Source: Enchytraeus crypticus
Lineage: Eukaryota; Annelida; Clitellata; Enchytraeida; Enchytraeidae
Direction of reading: 5' to 3'
DNA: 64,000 nt
Assembly: GCA_905160935.1 (NCBI GenBank)
Contig: CAJHZI010000646.1
Coordinates: forward strand, 823,501-887,500
A program made the translations under genes and the position numbers. The notes beneath the pieces were generated by a model that ran no database searches, was not told where the DNA came from, and saw nothing but the letters and a program-made list of their open reading frames with translations. Positions 1 to 11,936 of the stretch are shown here, piece by piece. Each line of letters starts with the position of its first letter. Position 1 is the first letter of the stretch.

Positions 1-94
1 ATTGGTGGTGTGTTCATAACAAGCGGGAATGCGATCTGTAAATTGGAATATGAACCGTATGTGCCACTTGCCATTTTTCTTTACATCCCCTCTG

Positions 95-115
95 GAACTT
101 GAGAGAGAGAGAGAG

Positions 116-153
<38 letters not shown>

Positions 154-297
154 GGAGAGAGATTGCGCTAGATAGAGATAGAGGAGAAGATAGATAGATA
201 AATACAGAGGGAGAGAGAGAGAGAAAGAGAGAGAGACGTAGTGAGAGGAAGAGAGAGAGAGAGATAGCGAGAGAGAAAGAGAGAGGGAGGGAGTGAA
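95..297. repeat. (GA)n-rich microsatellite
   Basis: Interrupted GA/GAGA tract with GATA interruptions. No coding signal. Confidence 0.95.
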
Positions 298-300
298 ATT

Positions 301-675
301 GACAGGTAAATAAATCAAAGCGTGTATCATATCAAAATGAAAGAACCTTATTACAAATCAGATTTCTGTTTTAATGTTAAAATGATTTAATGATGCTACT
401 ATACGGCAACTATTTTTAATCTTAAGTTTAACTGCAATATTTCTGTCTTCATTGATATACCATTTCATGTCTTTAAGCTATATCTGGTTTTAAGATATAA
501 TCTGAAATGAACAAATATATTTAGTTACAATATTTAAAATATTATTTTGGCACAGGCCTATCTAAATAGCAAAGTAAATTTACAGCCACAAATATTTTTG
601 GTATAATGCAAAGTCTTTATTTGTGATCTATTGTTTGCACTTTGCTACCACTTCTTGACGCTGTAATAAAGATTT
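301..675. other. AT-rich spacer, nothing recognised
   Basis: Unique-looking AT-rich DNA. I see no exon, RNA gene or repeat here. Confidence 0.6.
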
Positions 676-681
676 ATACTT

Positions 682-682
<1 letters not shown>

Positions 683-724
<42 letters not shown>

Positions 725-741
725 CCTATATATATATCTAC

Positions 742-792
<51 letters not shown>

Positions 793-852
793 CCTATATA
801 CATGTATATATAGCCGATATATATATATATATACATATATATTGAGGTCCAA

Positions 853-885
<33 letters not shown>

Positions 886-930
886 ATATATATAGTATAT
901 ATATATATATATATATAATATATATAGCAT
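683..930. repeat. (AT)n microsatellite
   Basis: Long TA-dinucleotide runs broken by short words such as AGCCTATA. Tyr/Ile-rich open frames over it are artefacts of the repeat. Confidence 0.95.
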
Positions 931-2156
931 GGTCTCCCTAACATATATTATTAGGGATGCATGTGGTTAGTTTTTCTCTAATATTCCAAGAAATAAATAC
1001 ACTTTTTGAGTTTTGTGTTGGCAGTAAAGTTCTCTCATATAGGCCTACTTTTAAGTTTTAAAAAATTAAAAAATAATATATTTTGACTGAGATTGATTTA
1101 CGGTAGTAATGATCACAAAGTGATTTGTATTCAGATAGTAAAATCTCTTATATTCACAAGATCAGTTTTGGATAGTGAAGCAAACAACCTGGCGATTTAA
1201 ACAACCATACTTAGAGATATCATCTCAAAAAGAACAATTCAATATAATACATAAGCTTCTTGAAGATTTAACTTCTCGGTTTGAACAGTTACTTGTAAAA
1301 GATCGAAGTATTTTCATGAACGAGCATTTCACTATAATGCATATTTAAGATCTAACTTTTCATTTTGTCCGCATTTTATATCTAGCGAAGCACAGCAGCA
1401 TAACTTTAAATGGCAGCAGACTATCGTAGGAGCAGTCAAGTGACATCACGAGAGTTTGATGTTCAGATGATGGTAAATATTTCCATCTGATGGCTAGATC
1501 CAGCAGCTGAAGCAATGAACATCCATGTTTGATTAGTTGTCGAGATGCTCGGCTATTGTCAAATGAAAGCCCAGCGCGATCACTTCCTTCCTTCTCTCTC
1601 TCCCGCTTCAATCCATCTCACGTCAATGAATAACGTCTTCACCCTTTCAAATCTATTATTTACTAGTATTTCCTTCATTTTATTTCTTCTTAGGTCGAAA
1701 TATTTCTTTCTATCTTACTTTCACTCTCATCATCGTTATCTTCCATTCTTTGGCCTTGTCTTTCATTAAGGCGAGCCTGGAATATGTCAGTTCGGGGTTC
1801 GCAGTGGCGAATCCAGAGGGGGATGCCCCCTTAGGTCCGCCGATCATACAGAAATAGTAGTACATATGTTTATTTAGAAATTCATCAAACACCGACAAAT
1901 AATTGTGAAAACAGATAAATCAGCAGACAAAAGTGAGAATCAACATATGTAGCATCAAACAGAAACTAAAATTTGCTCACCACGGCCATCAGAGAGGGTA
2001 CTGAAGTACCATATAGAGCTGACCACCGCAGTAAGCAAAGAAAGAAGGAAATCGAAGAAGCACTAAAGTTTTGTCTAAAACATGACAACAGTAATATGTT
2101 GCGTTTATGTCACTATAATTGTAAATAGATACCCAAAATAATATATGATACGATTA

Positions 2157-2159
<3 letters not shown>
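931..2159. other. Spacer without a supported gene
   Basis: Non-coding AT-rich DNA. At 1806-1836 the words AGTGGCGAATCCAGA and GGGGGATGCCCCC resemble hAT-type transposon ends, but no partner end was found. Confidence 0.45.
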
Positions 2160-2208
<49 letters not shown>

Positions 2209-2330
2209 ATATCAGATTTTAAATAGTAATTCAATAATTACCAAGATTCCATAATAAAAAGTCTGTATGACACCTTAAAAGAATTAAAAGAGTTTAAGTT
2301 GCGAATTGCAATAGGTATAGCATTCCATAT

Positions 2331-3701
2331 TTAGCATCCTTCCAATACATTAGATGAGAAGTTAGAACGATTCGCAGGTAAAGAAAGATAATTGGATACC
2401 GAAAGCCTAGTCTGATAGCCGCTATTTAAAAGATTAGATATAAACATATCTTTTATAACTTTAGACATGAATCCTTCGTGATATAAGCACTTATAAATCA
2501 TATTGGCAGTCATAGACTTATACAACATATGTATCGGCAAGGTACTGTAGTTCTCATAAAGGAGCTTGATTTTATATCGTCTGTCTTGAACCTGGAGAAT
2601 CCTAAGGGCTCTATTATTCGCTACATGCAGATGATGAAGTGCTTTTTCCGAATAATTTCCATAAATTATAAGGCCGTATGAAATTCTACTGAACAGCAAA
2701 GAAAAATATAAATTTTTACGACATATTGCAGGCAATAGCTCTCTGCGTCTGTATAACATACTACAGATGCTATTGATTTTAGAGGTTATACATTTGATAT
2801 GTTCACAAAAAGTTAAATTATCATCAATATTTACACCAAAAAACTTAACCAGTTTAACTCTTGACAGAGCATTTCCATTAACAGTAACAGCAAGGTTATT
2901 AGCTAATATATAATCCTCATTACGTTGGGATGGGTAGAAGAGCATGTGGACAGATTTGGAGCAGTTAATAGTTAGTTTATTAGCCTTACTCCATTCGCTA
3001 ATTCGCATACATTCAATGTTAACCTTTTTGTAGAGGTCTGTTAGATTATTGGCATTAACAAAAGTATTTGAATCATCTGCAAGTAATTTGAGACATCCTT
3101 CAATAGAGGCATTTGTAATATCATTAATATATAGTAAAAATAAGATAGGACCCAAGATTGATACTTGGGGTACACCAATTTTCATCGGTAAAACAGTAGA
3201 TTTAACATTATCAACGAAAACATATTGGGAACGGTCTGAAAGATATGATTTAAACCAAGTATGAGTAATACCGCGTATCCCATGATGCCAAAGTTTATCG
3301 AGTAAAATACTGTGATCGACTGTGTTGAATGCTTTTGTAAAATCAAAGAATAACCCCATAACCAAGTTCTTATTAGCCTTTTCCATACGTATCATATTGA
3401 CACAACTATAGAGTGCATCGATTGTTGAATGACCCGGTCTAAATCCAAATTGATTTTCATGCAAAATTTAATTTTTATCTAGAAAATCAACTAGTTGCTT
3501 GTACATAATTTGTTCGAAAACCTTACTCAAATTGCTCAAAAGGGAAATTGGTCTGTAATTTTCTTTTTTATCAGGACTTCCATTTTTGTGTATTGGGATA
3601 ACTTTTGCGATTTTAAAATTGACTGGGAAGTGACCTGTGCTAAATGAAAGATTTATAATGTGACTTAACGGCGAAGATATGATTTCAGAGGAACGTTTCA
3701 A
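2331..3701 (-). pseudogene. LINE reverse transcriptase, interrupted
   Basis: This open frame carries the fingers motif ENYRPISLLSNLSKVFE, then NQFGFRPGHST, the motif A region FDFTKAFNTVDHSILL (the second Asp of the usual AFDTVDH is Asn), a degenerate GVPQVSILGP (normally GVPQGSILGP) and LADD in place of FADD at the catalytic motif. A single in-frame TAA at 3470-3468 splits it between DFLDKN and ILHENQFGF. The thumb and C-terminal part run on to 2331. One stop plus the altered GVPQG motif indicate a dead copy. Confidence 0.88.
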
Positions 3702-3751
3702 AATTTTGGAGCTTACATTGTCAGAACCAGTTGAAGTTATTATTCAATGAA

Positions 3752-4790
3752 TTAATTACGTTGATAGTTTCGCTTTTTGGAGATTGGAGTAAGAAATAAA
3801 GAAACAGAATTATGGTGCTTTAAGAATGTTGTGTATCTTGGATTTTTATGAATTATTTTAGCGGCAAGGTCTTCGCCAATTTTACTAAAATAAGCATTAA
3901 AAATTTCAGCTATTTCTTTTTTATCATTAGTACCGCCATTATCTGTGTAGAGACCTTTAATGGATGAATTCTTTGAGCTGTTTTTATAGAAGCAAATATT
4001 GTTTAACGTTTTCCATATGCTTTTTACTGAATTAATTTTATTATCAAGTAAGTTTTTAAAGAAATTAACTCTGTGTATGTGCAACTTTTTATCAAGTATT
4101 TTACGGTACACTTTATAGTCAAGTTTATCTTTATCGCTATTAGAAGTCTTATATTTTTGAAAAAGATTGTTTTTGAATTTGATACATCTTCTTAGTTCGT
4201 TTGTGATCCAAGGTTTATCTTTTATTCTTTTACGCGAGCATTTAACAAGAGGAAAGTTGTTCTCAGTGATACGTGACAAACTATCTATTAATTTTTTTTT
4301 ATAGATTTATCAACATCATCACTCTCATAAATATTAGACCATTCTAGATTTTTCAGATCAGTGAGAAAACTTTCTATATTTTTTCGGCTATAAATTCTTA
4401 TTGAAGGTCGATCACAGTTCTTCACTTGCTGCTTTGTTTTATTTATTATTATTATTAAATTAGCAAAGTGGTCTGTAATGTCAGTGGTTACTGTTAACGA
4501 CTTAATATCGTAATAACTATTATCTTTACTGCCCAATGTACTGAACACATCATCAATTAGGCTTGACGTGCTGTCTGTGCATGTGGTCGGAATAATACTG
4601 AACGGGGTAAGATACATGCTCACAAGGTAGTTTACATACTTAGAAATAATATTATCTGTGTCATAATTACTCAAATTCAAATTAATATCACCAATAATGA
4701 AACTCTTATTTAGAGTGTTTAGAGTGTTCTTATTTCTGTGTTGTTGGAGAAAATCACAAAATAAATTGACAAATTCATGAGAAGGTAGGC
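3752..4790 (-). pseudogene. LINE endonuclease C-terminus and linker, broken
   Basis: Reading down from 4790, FIIGDINLNL matches the conserved GDFN motif of APE-type LINE endonucleases. STSSLIDDVFST and TDHFAN follow, in the positions of the usual domain-end SxIDHI and SDH motifs. A frameshift near 4285 separates this from a Lys-rich linker with PWITNELRRCIKFKNNL, which normally connects endonuclease to RT. A second frameshift near 3780-3750 separates the linker from the RT frame. The N-terminal half of the endonuclease is missing. Confidence 0.8.
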
Positions 4791-4794
4791 TGGG

Positions 4795-5171
4795 ATGTCT
4801 ATAAAAACAGTAGAATCGAATTTTGGAAGTACGACAGAAGCATCAACAATAACATATTCAGCGAAATCATTGAAAGAATTAGAAATCTCCAATTTGTTGC
4901 TTTCGAGAAGTTTCCATAGTTCAATTAAATCTGTGGCCTCCGCTTTACGCTTTCCGTCGCCAGCTTTTCAGACGATAAGTTTTGGAAGTGGAGGCTTGAA
5001 GCCTTCAGCTGGTTTACGATCAGTTGCCACTTCATATAACAGAGTTTTACCATCCATTAATTCCTCTGGCCAATAAAATCCAGCCAGCGTGTTAATCAGT
5101 AGATCCTTGTCACTGTCTTTATTGTTTTGAATATAGCATATTATCTCCGAATGAACGAGAGAAGATGCCAT
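4795..5171 (-). pseudogene. LINE ORF1-like fragment
   Basis: A minus-strand frame starts at an ATG at 5171 and runs 67 codons to a stop at 4970-4968. The homologous-looking reading continues in another frame through KAGDGKRKAEATDLIELWK to about 4795, where it joins endonuclease sequence. Position upstream of the endonuclease and the same strand suggest ORF1. I see no zinc knuckle or esterase motif, so this identity is inferred from position. The plus-strand frame over the same bases is a shadow. Confidence 0.5.
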
Positions 5172-5330
5172 TGTTTACATTCATGTAGTACTGTCGAGAT
5201 CAGTGTAGACGGTTACTCAAGCGTGACGGCTATACAACGCTTGTCGTGAATAAGATTATACGGAGAGAGTCGAACTTAGCCGATTGCAACCGATCCAGGT
5301 ATATCCAAATGCAGGTGACGATAGAGATCA

Positions 5331-6968
5331 AAGGTCAGATACGAAAATGAAATATATATATGTGTATACATCCACTTATTATAATAGTACGTAAACTGTT
5401 TATGAATATACGTTAAAACAACGGAAGAAAAGAGCCGTAGCTATAGGCACTCTGAGGCTTAAATGATTAAAACTAAGTATGAAAACAAGTAAAAACAAGT
5501 CCAAAGCGGTAGCAGGTATAAGTGTAAACATCCATAGATACGCAAAACTTTTTTTAAATAACAGGATCGAAGTCACTTCACTTATTCTGAAGGCAAAATT
5601 TGAACATAAAATTACATAAAAATCTGTGATGGCGAATTTCAAGAACTTATAGTGTCAAGCAAACAAAGTGGACACTGTCAAAACAAATTTTTCCTCCCAC
5701 TTATAAAAAATAATATCGAAATAAAATTATAAAGAAATGATAATAATTAATGCAACATTTATTTAACCTAATCTAAAAGATGATTGACTAAGAATGACGT
5801 AATTATACAAGTGTCAGCTTGTGTGTCTAATAATAAGTTAACTTCCTATGTACTGACATCTACTTGTAGATAGGCCTATATTCCGTGATCCTTATGAAGT
5901 ATAATAATATATAGCAACAGCTCTTTTCGCATCAAAATTCTGGATAAGCTATCGATTTATGCTTCGGGTGCTATTCCAACGCTGCCTGAAGTTTCTATTT
6001 CCTTTTTATTCTATGTATCGTTGTAATTTTTCTGCGGTATGTCAGTTTTCATATGATGAGCGTGTATAAAATATTGTTCAGTTTAATTTCTAGATCATTG
6101 AATACTTAAAAGCTTTATATCAGCAGTGGTCCTGGTATGACGCAGGCTGGTCGAGAGAGGAGCGGCCGATGACTTTAGTTGGCAAACAGACACGAGGCAC
6201 TAATCAGATTTCAGCTCGGTCAAGCGGTGAATCGCTTCCGTACAGAACATGTAGAGCACGGAAAGACAGCATTCGAGTAGAAGAGCCCGAGTGATGATCA
6301 GTGGGTACAGAGGGGTGAGGTACTAATAGCTCCACTATAAAACTTAAAGTTTAGTTGGAAATTAATTGAAAGATGCGAGGAGTTTGATGTGTATATTTAA
6401 TTGATAAAAGCTTCGATCAAATCTATAGATCAGAGTGTCCTATAGATTAAATGATTATTCATTCATTTCTACGATACTTTCTTGGTGCCATTAATTTTAA
6501 AGGAGCCTTCGTAAGTCTTGATTCACATCCTAGCGATAAGGTAGTCACATAGTATATGTTTTAGTGTTAACTGGAAATGCCAGCGTCCACTGCCCATTAC
6601 TTGCCACGCCATTGCCTCAAAGCAGTAACTGATATACATGTATGCAGTTTTACACACGGGTTTAGCGTTTTATAACCTTAAACACGAACTATTTTTACTA
6701 CATGTTTATGGGTGATAAAACTTTGCGCGATTTAAAGCATTAAATTAATAAAAATGTCTTAGCAATGTTCCGCCCCCAATCAGGAAACAATTTCTAGAGA
6801 CTCCTAGTAGTTCCCGGGACGAGTGGTGGTCAGTCGATTACTCTCGTTCAACATTCTTGACCAGTTTGCTTTCATCTTCTCCTCCTACCATTAGATGTGA
6901 CCAACGAGCCGTGAAATATATTTTAATTCATGGAGGTGGTTAGATAGGCGTTGTATGGTTTTTTAAAA
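5331..6968. other. Spacer without a supported gene
   Basis: Mostly AT-rich. A GC-richer patch at 6125-6350 ends with a TATAAAA word at 6336. It could be a promoter or a non-coding exon, but no open frame or splice pair supports a gene. Confidence 0.4.
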
Positions 6969-7052
6969 AGCTGGTAAAGCTAATGTTAACGTCAGTTTCC
7001 TCACTCGAAAGCGATGTCAGTGACGGGAGAGCCCAGGATTTGAACCCCACAT
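6969..7052 (-). mobile_element. SINE family 1, partial copy
   Basis: Reverse-strand copy of the most abundant SINE here. It holds the shared tail (AGTGAGGAAACTGACGTTAA type) and the tRNA B-box region TTCAAATCCTGGGCTC, and is cut just 5' of the B box. Confidence 0.85.
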
Positions 7053-7261
7053 AGTATTTTTGCACAAACTAAAAAAGAAGAAATAAAAATAATATCAAGA
7101 ATATTTCGCTTGTACTACTAATTTAAACTGTAACATTTTCTAAATATATAGGCCTACTAGTGTTGCAACATGTTGAAATCTTCATCACATTTAATATACA
7201 AATTTTACTACAATCTGTAATTTCAATATTCAAAACGGCATTAGTTCCTTACAACTTCTAA

Positions 7262-7400
7262 TTTGATATCTCTTCAGTTCACTGCTAAATGACAGGTTCA
7301 ACGTACATAGGCCTATTCATACTCAAAGTCTGCTTTCTCGCTCCATAAAAGCACTGCTTAGATCAACAAATTAATCCCTTTACAAAGTCATATTTGATTG
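7262..7400 (+). repeat. Interspersed repeat family C, partial copy
   Basis: Shares CACTGCTAA, AGGTTCAA, CATACTCAA, GTCTGCTTTCT and TTAGATCAACAA in the same order with 24305-24430, so it is a dispersed repeat of unknown class. Confidence 0.75.
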
Positions 7401-8721
7401 AGCAGTTTCATCTTTTATTGCATTGAAAGTAAAATGTTAAACTTATATAACTTTGCTTATGTGTTTTAAAGGTAGGTACTGCTAGTCGTAATACTGGGGC
7501 TGAAGTACACACAAATCCGTGTTTAGACTTAAGATGCGGGTTTTGACTAAACCCCGCCTGTGAGCTCAATCGTCTGATGAGATGAATTCAATTCATATCA
7601 ATTGCCGCCAGTGAAACCCTTTCCTCTCAACTCCCCCTTCCCGTCCACAGGAACTGGAAAACGCTAGGTAAATGACTATTGCTTCCTCTGTTCACGTTCC
7701 GGACGGGAAAGGAATTAGTGAAAGTGAGTGTGTAGAAGGACTGCAATGACCGTGATTAGTATGATAATAAAGATGGTCTCATAATCATCATACTGGTGAT
7801 ATTAGAATTCAGCTATCTGTCTGACTCTGTAAAATGATAGTGATCCTAAATTTAAGGGAATTGCTCCCATGAGTTGCAAAACGTTGGTTGAGATATCTCA
7901 GTGCAACTTTAAGTGATTGTGTACGATTTCAAGTTTGAAAATAAGCGCACATAACTAAATAATACTTCGTTTTTTAACTCAAATTTTACTATTTTTACTC
8001 AACTCATGCTGTTTTAACATTTTAATTAGATTCTGCACTTTATTATATTCTAAAATAGGAAAAAATTAGCAAAATTAGAAACACATACTTTCTCAGGAAT
8101 AGTTTCTACATTTTTGTATGCGATCACAAATGAAAACATACTGTTATATGTAGTTTATTCAAATAGTACTTACACGGACATAACAAGAACGAGAAAATAA
8201 AATAAAGTGCAGGGCAAAAAACAGAGTACATAAATAAAGATCAACACTGAAATGCAAATTTAAGCAATCCACATAGTTCATCAGAGGATATTTAAGGATA
8301 AAACATATAGCTTATCTGAGACAAAATTATACATAATTATAATGTATACATAGTTACAAAGTAAAGTGTAGATCAAACATATAACGCTAAATTCAATTAG
8401 ACATCGTTATATGACAAAATATTCGGTAGGCAAAGCTGCATTCACTATATCTGACCAATGCTACGGATAAAATTGCTCCAAAACTTTATCAGTAGCAACA
8501 ACATGTATATTAGCGAAATCGAAATTTGATATCGCAACTCAACGATAAATGTATTAACCTTCATGTTCGATATGCATAATAATCCTTAGCGATAATTACT
8601 TATAACTGTCAGTTATTAACTGAGAATTTTTATTATAGAGAGATGTAGCCTATTTAAATAACTCCCAGTTATTAAACATAGAGTTATAATTCTATCCCAT
8701 TATATGCTAGTCAAAATATAT
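7401..8721. other. Spacer without a supported gene
   Basis: No exon or repeat recognised. A GC-richer patch at 7545-7740 contains facing words CCCGTCC (about 7640) and GGACGGG (about 7702) and could be regulatory. Confidence 0.35.
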
Positions 8722-8858
8722 GGCTGGAGTCAGTGACGAAGTCGGTAAGATACTCGACCGCGGATCACTAGGTGCTGCGTTCAAATCCTGGGCTCGCCCG
8801 TCACTGACATCGCTTTCGAGTGAGGAAACTGACGTTAACCTTAGCTTTACCAGCTTTT
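8722..8858 (+). mobile_element. SINE family 1, near full-length
   Basis: Starts GGCTGGAGTCAGTGACGAAG. It carries an A-box-like GTCGGTAAGATACTCGACC and a B box GTTCAAATCC, then GTCACTGACATCGCTTTCGA, the GAGGAAACTGACGTTAA segment and a TTTACCAGCTTT end. The tRNA-like head with a pol III A and B box identifies a tRNA-derived SINE. This copy is a good reference for the family. Confidence 0.92.
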
Positions 8859-8999
8859 TATATCGTCTATTAAGTGTTCTTCGGTTAAAGATTTGTGAGA
8901 TTGTGGACTTTTGATAATCCTAAGTCATTTTATTCCCGATTTGAAAGAATTATTTAATGATAAAATGGTTTTCTCGTGTTTTGTCGAGATACTGGGGAA

Positions 9000-9165
9000 T
9001 GAAACAACCGTTAACTGCACGTGTAGTATAACTGACAAAGCATTGGGCTACATTATAAGGTATGTATAAGGAATAGCCTATTGTGAAAGGATTAACTCGT
9101 TGATCTATGGAGTGCTCAAAATGGAGAGTGAACGCAGACTCGAGAGTGTGAATATATACCTTGGA
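9000..9165 (-). repeat. Composite of family B head and family C repeat
   Basis: The TGCACGTGT and GACAAAGCATTGGGCTA words match the head of family B (compare 51515-51550). The remainder reads AGGATTAACTCGTTGATCTATGGAG, the reverse complement of family C. A fused or nested pair is inferred. Confidence 0.55.
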
Positions 9166-9924
9166 CATATTTGTACAAAATCTCGGGCATATTCAGAAAA
9201 GTTTAAAATCAAGCAGAATTCAGGAAAAAGGCAACTAAAGCCCAGCGCCAAAGTATAGGCATAGTTTGAAGGGTGATGCATCACTTGGAAGGAAATATCC
9301 TCAGGTACGAGGTGACATTGCATATAATCTGATTAAACGGGATAGCCTGAGGCTACAGAGAACAGTGACGAAGTGTGGCAGATAATGGGACTTTCGGAGG
9401 AATAAAGAGAGACTGAAAATAGACAAATAGGAGATAGTGCAACGAGATTTTAGGAGAGGTTGGGAGACTGACAAAGATACTAAAAGAGTATATAACAGAG
9501 AAACTGTAAGAAAGGCTGAGAGACTAAAATACAAATTGTAAAAAGACAAGAAGAGAGATTGAATGAGAAGTATTTAACTGAGAGTTAATAATATTTAATT
9601 AAACTAATCGATTAGATATTTAGATACACATATAACAGATATTTAACCAGCTTATAAGCTGTCAGGTAAATCAAATCAGTTACCTGATCACATAGATAGT
9701 ATTAGAAGTAGTACCGTTGCTATCGTATCCAATTGTATTGATATTGCAGTTATTTACAGTTTATAACTGTAAATTATTCGTGGCTTGAAGCGCACGCAAA
9801 ATCAACTACGCATATTTATAAATCAGGCGTCAATGACGTTTTGAATCACTCACTCATGCTCATTCCATTGAAAAATCGTTTTTATGTGCATTTCTAATAA
9901 CGTAAACACGCATTATAGTGAAAT

Positions 9925-10132
9925 GATCAACTATGTCGATATCTATCACTTTTAATACCACGCATTTAAACCGTTAGGCAATTAAGTCCATTTTCCGAAT
10001 AACCAGTCCAGTGAATGTCAGAGATTTTACTCTCAGATCAGCGAGACTGGGATTCGTACCCGCGAGAGCTCAATTCACCTCAGGATCCGTCATTTAATAC
10101 TTCATGACGTTACCCCTATGCTATTGGGACAT
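9925..10132 (-). mobile_element. SINE family 2 (tRNA-derived)
   Basis: On the minus strand an A-box-like TAGCATAGGGGTAACGTC is followed about 45 bases later by a B box GGGTACGAATCCCAG, then CTGATCTGAGAGTAAAA. The tail is shared with 16140-16345. Confidence 0.75.
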
Positions 10133-10635
10133 TCTTATTAATAGACCATTAATAATAGACCATTATCGAATCAGCTGATGTGGACCCTATCGAGCATGTC
10201 GGGCTACAAGTTGATCATATTAAAAAGAAAAACTTTTAAATTTAATAGGTAGATTTCAGCTTGAAAATTTCTATTGGCATTGTACTTATTAGCCATTAGC
10301 TTCTTGGGTATAGACATATCATTTATATACACATTTATTAGTAAAAACATCAACTGCAACATCAAGCATACCTTCCTGATTTGCAATGGAATTTCTTAGA
10401 AAGTACTTTTAATGTTTGAAATCAGTCTGACGCTATCGGAGTCTTCACGGAAGCCACGTAGGCCTGTTGCAGACGCCTTGATCGCCGCTTACTCGAGGGA
10501 GACGAGAATTGAATATAGGGCCTTCAGCCTTTGAGTGGATTATAAATAATTCCACACCGTGACGCACCGGGAATAAGTGAATGACTGGGAATCATCGCCT
10601 CTGACGTCGCTCGTCTTTCTCTTTTCACGGCTCAG

Positions 10636-10865
10636 CGAATAGCGGAATATTGGAAGAGTGGAATAGGGGAATAATGGTATAGTGCAAGAGTGGTATAGTG
10701 GAATAGTGGAATAGTGGAATAGTTGAATAGTGGAATAGTGGAATACTGGAATAGTGAAATAGTGGAATAGCAGAAAAGAGGAATAGTGGATTAGTGGAAT
10801 AGTGGAATAGTGGAATAATGGCATACTGGAATATTGGAATACTAAACTACTGGAACAATGCAATA
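10636..10865. repeat. 8-bp minisatellite, GTGGAATA unit
   Basis: About 28 imperfect copies of an 8-base unit. A minus-strand Ser/Tyr/Pro-rich open frame through it is a repeat artefact. Confidence 0.92.
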
Positions 10866-11094
10866 CTGTAATAGAGGAAGTTTAGATTTTCTGTATAGGT
10901 CTCAAAGTTTACCAGTGAAATCATGTTTTTAACTTTATATTTTGAAGCCTGTAGCTTAAAAACATTGGTGTTAGTATTTTTAAAGTCATTTCCCTTCACG
11001 AAGAAGTCACATTTGCACTTCTCTAAGCACTCAATTGTAAAGAGATAGAGATTTTAGTGATGAAATCTGTTGGTTCCTTTATTGCAAATTCGAT

Positions 11095-11285
11095 ATTCTA
11101 AGGCACGTAGAACATATGTAGTTACGGACTTTTAACACTTTAACACCCGATTTCCCTTGTTGTTCCCATGGTTTGGTTGGGACAACTGTAAAATTGGGTA
11201 CGGCAAACAAGCTGCCGCGTGTACCTAACTGGTGACTAAGGCAAGAGTCGATGAAGGCAGTAAGAACCCACCTCACCATTAAAAT
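11095..11285 (-). repeat. Interspersed repeat family C, second half
   Basis: The reverse complement shares GGTGAGGTGGGTTC, GTACACGC and CAGTTGTCCCAACCAAACCA-like words with 24550-24680. The short open frame beginning MVRWV occurs in both copies because they are the same repeat. Confidence 0.75.
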
Positions 11286-11810
11286 ATTTCCCCATGATTA
11301 AATGGCAAAAAAGAGCACAATTACGAATGATGGAAATTGTGAAACAAAAATATAATAAAGAATTAAACATGTGAAAGAGGCCTTCGAAGAGATAAAGAAT
11401 AAAAGATTTTAAGGTATTAAGAAAGGCACAAAAATTAAAAATGTGAAAAGATTGCTGTGGTGAACAATTCTGCAAGGATGTGAGACTTTGACAATAATGA
11501 AGGAGGATATCAGGAAACTATAGAGATATTGGAAATGTGGTTATGGAGAAATATATAACAATTAGTTGGATTCAATGAATTACAAATGAAGAAGTTCTTG
11601 AGAGAATCGGTATAGATACAGATGAAGTTAATAAATGTAATAAGAAATAGAAAGAAAAGCTTGATAGGGCATATTAGAAAAAAAGACAAATTTGCTAGAA
11701 TAATAATGACGAGCAAAAAATCAAAGGGTCCAAAACGACGTAAAAATATAATGATGTACTAGTCTAAAACAGTAAGTGAAATTAGTAAAAGAATATGTAC
11801 AGGAACGAAT
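11286..11810 (+). mobile_element. Decayed LINE 3' fragment
   Basis: In shifting frames the plus strand still reads ITNEEVLERIG, then RNRKKSLIGHIRKKDKFARI. These match the C-terminal region of the LINE copy at 44103-44538 (LNEEVLERVD, RNRKESWIGHILKG). Multiple stops and frameshifts make it a dead 5'-truncated copy. Confidence 0.75.
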
Positions 11811-11838
11811 GCTAGTCTAAATCACAGAAATCGCAACT

Positions 11839-11936
11839 GGCTGGAGCCAGTAGCGATGTCGGTACGATACTCGACCAAGGATCAGTATGTGTGAGGTTCA
11901 AATCCTGGGCTCTCCCGTAACTGACATCGCTTTCGA
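11839..11936 (+). mobile_element. SINE family 1, 3'-truncated
   Basis: GGCTGGAGCCAGTAGCGATG head, B box GTTCAAATCC, and ends within CATCGCTTTCGA. Confidence 0.9.

Larger units (their letters stand above)
2160..5330 (-). mobile_element. Decayed non-LTR retrotransposon (LINE), APE-type
   Basis: A minus-strand LINE remnant. Reading from high to low coordinates it has an ORF1-like piece (5171-4795), the C-terminal half of an APE-type endonuclease (about 4790-4290), a linker (4279-3752) and a reverse transcriptase (3701-2331). The 3' end runs into an (AT)n tract at 2160-2210. Several stops and frameshifts are present, and an internal deletion joins ORF1 directly to the middle of the endonuclease, so the element cannot be autonomous. 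The endonuclease plus the RT motifs fit the Jockey/CR1 group; the exact clade is not determined. The 5' boundary near 5330 is a guess from the start of ORF1 plus a short leader. Confidence 0.85.

Noticed and set aside
628..944. Tyr/Ile-rich open frames on both strands
   Set aside because: Pure (AT)n microsatellite; the frames exist because TATA repeats lack stops. The same holds for 35475-35852.
4795..5076. 93-codon plus-strand frame
   Set aside because: Shadow of the minus-strand LINE ORF1 region.
8722..8800. Possible functional tRNA gene in the SINE head
   Set aside because: A and B boxes are present, but acceptor-stem pairing is poor and the sequence recurs as a SINE.
10540..10863. 107-codon minus-strand frame rich in Ser/Tyr/His/Pro
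   Set aside because: It follows the 8-bp minisatellite and has no splice or family support.
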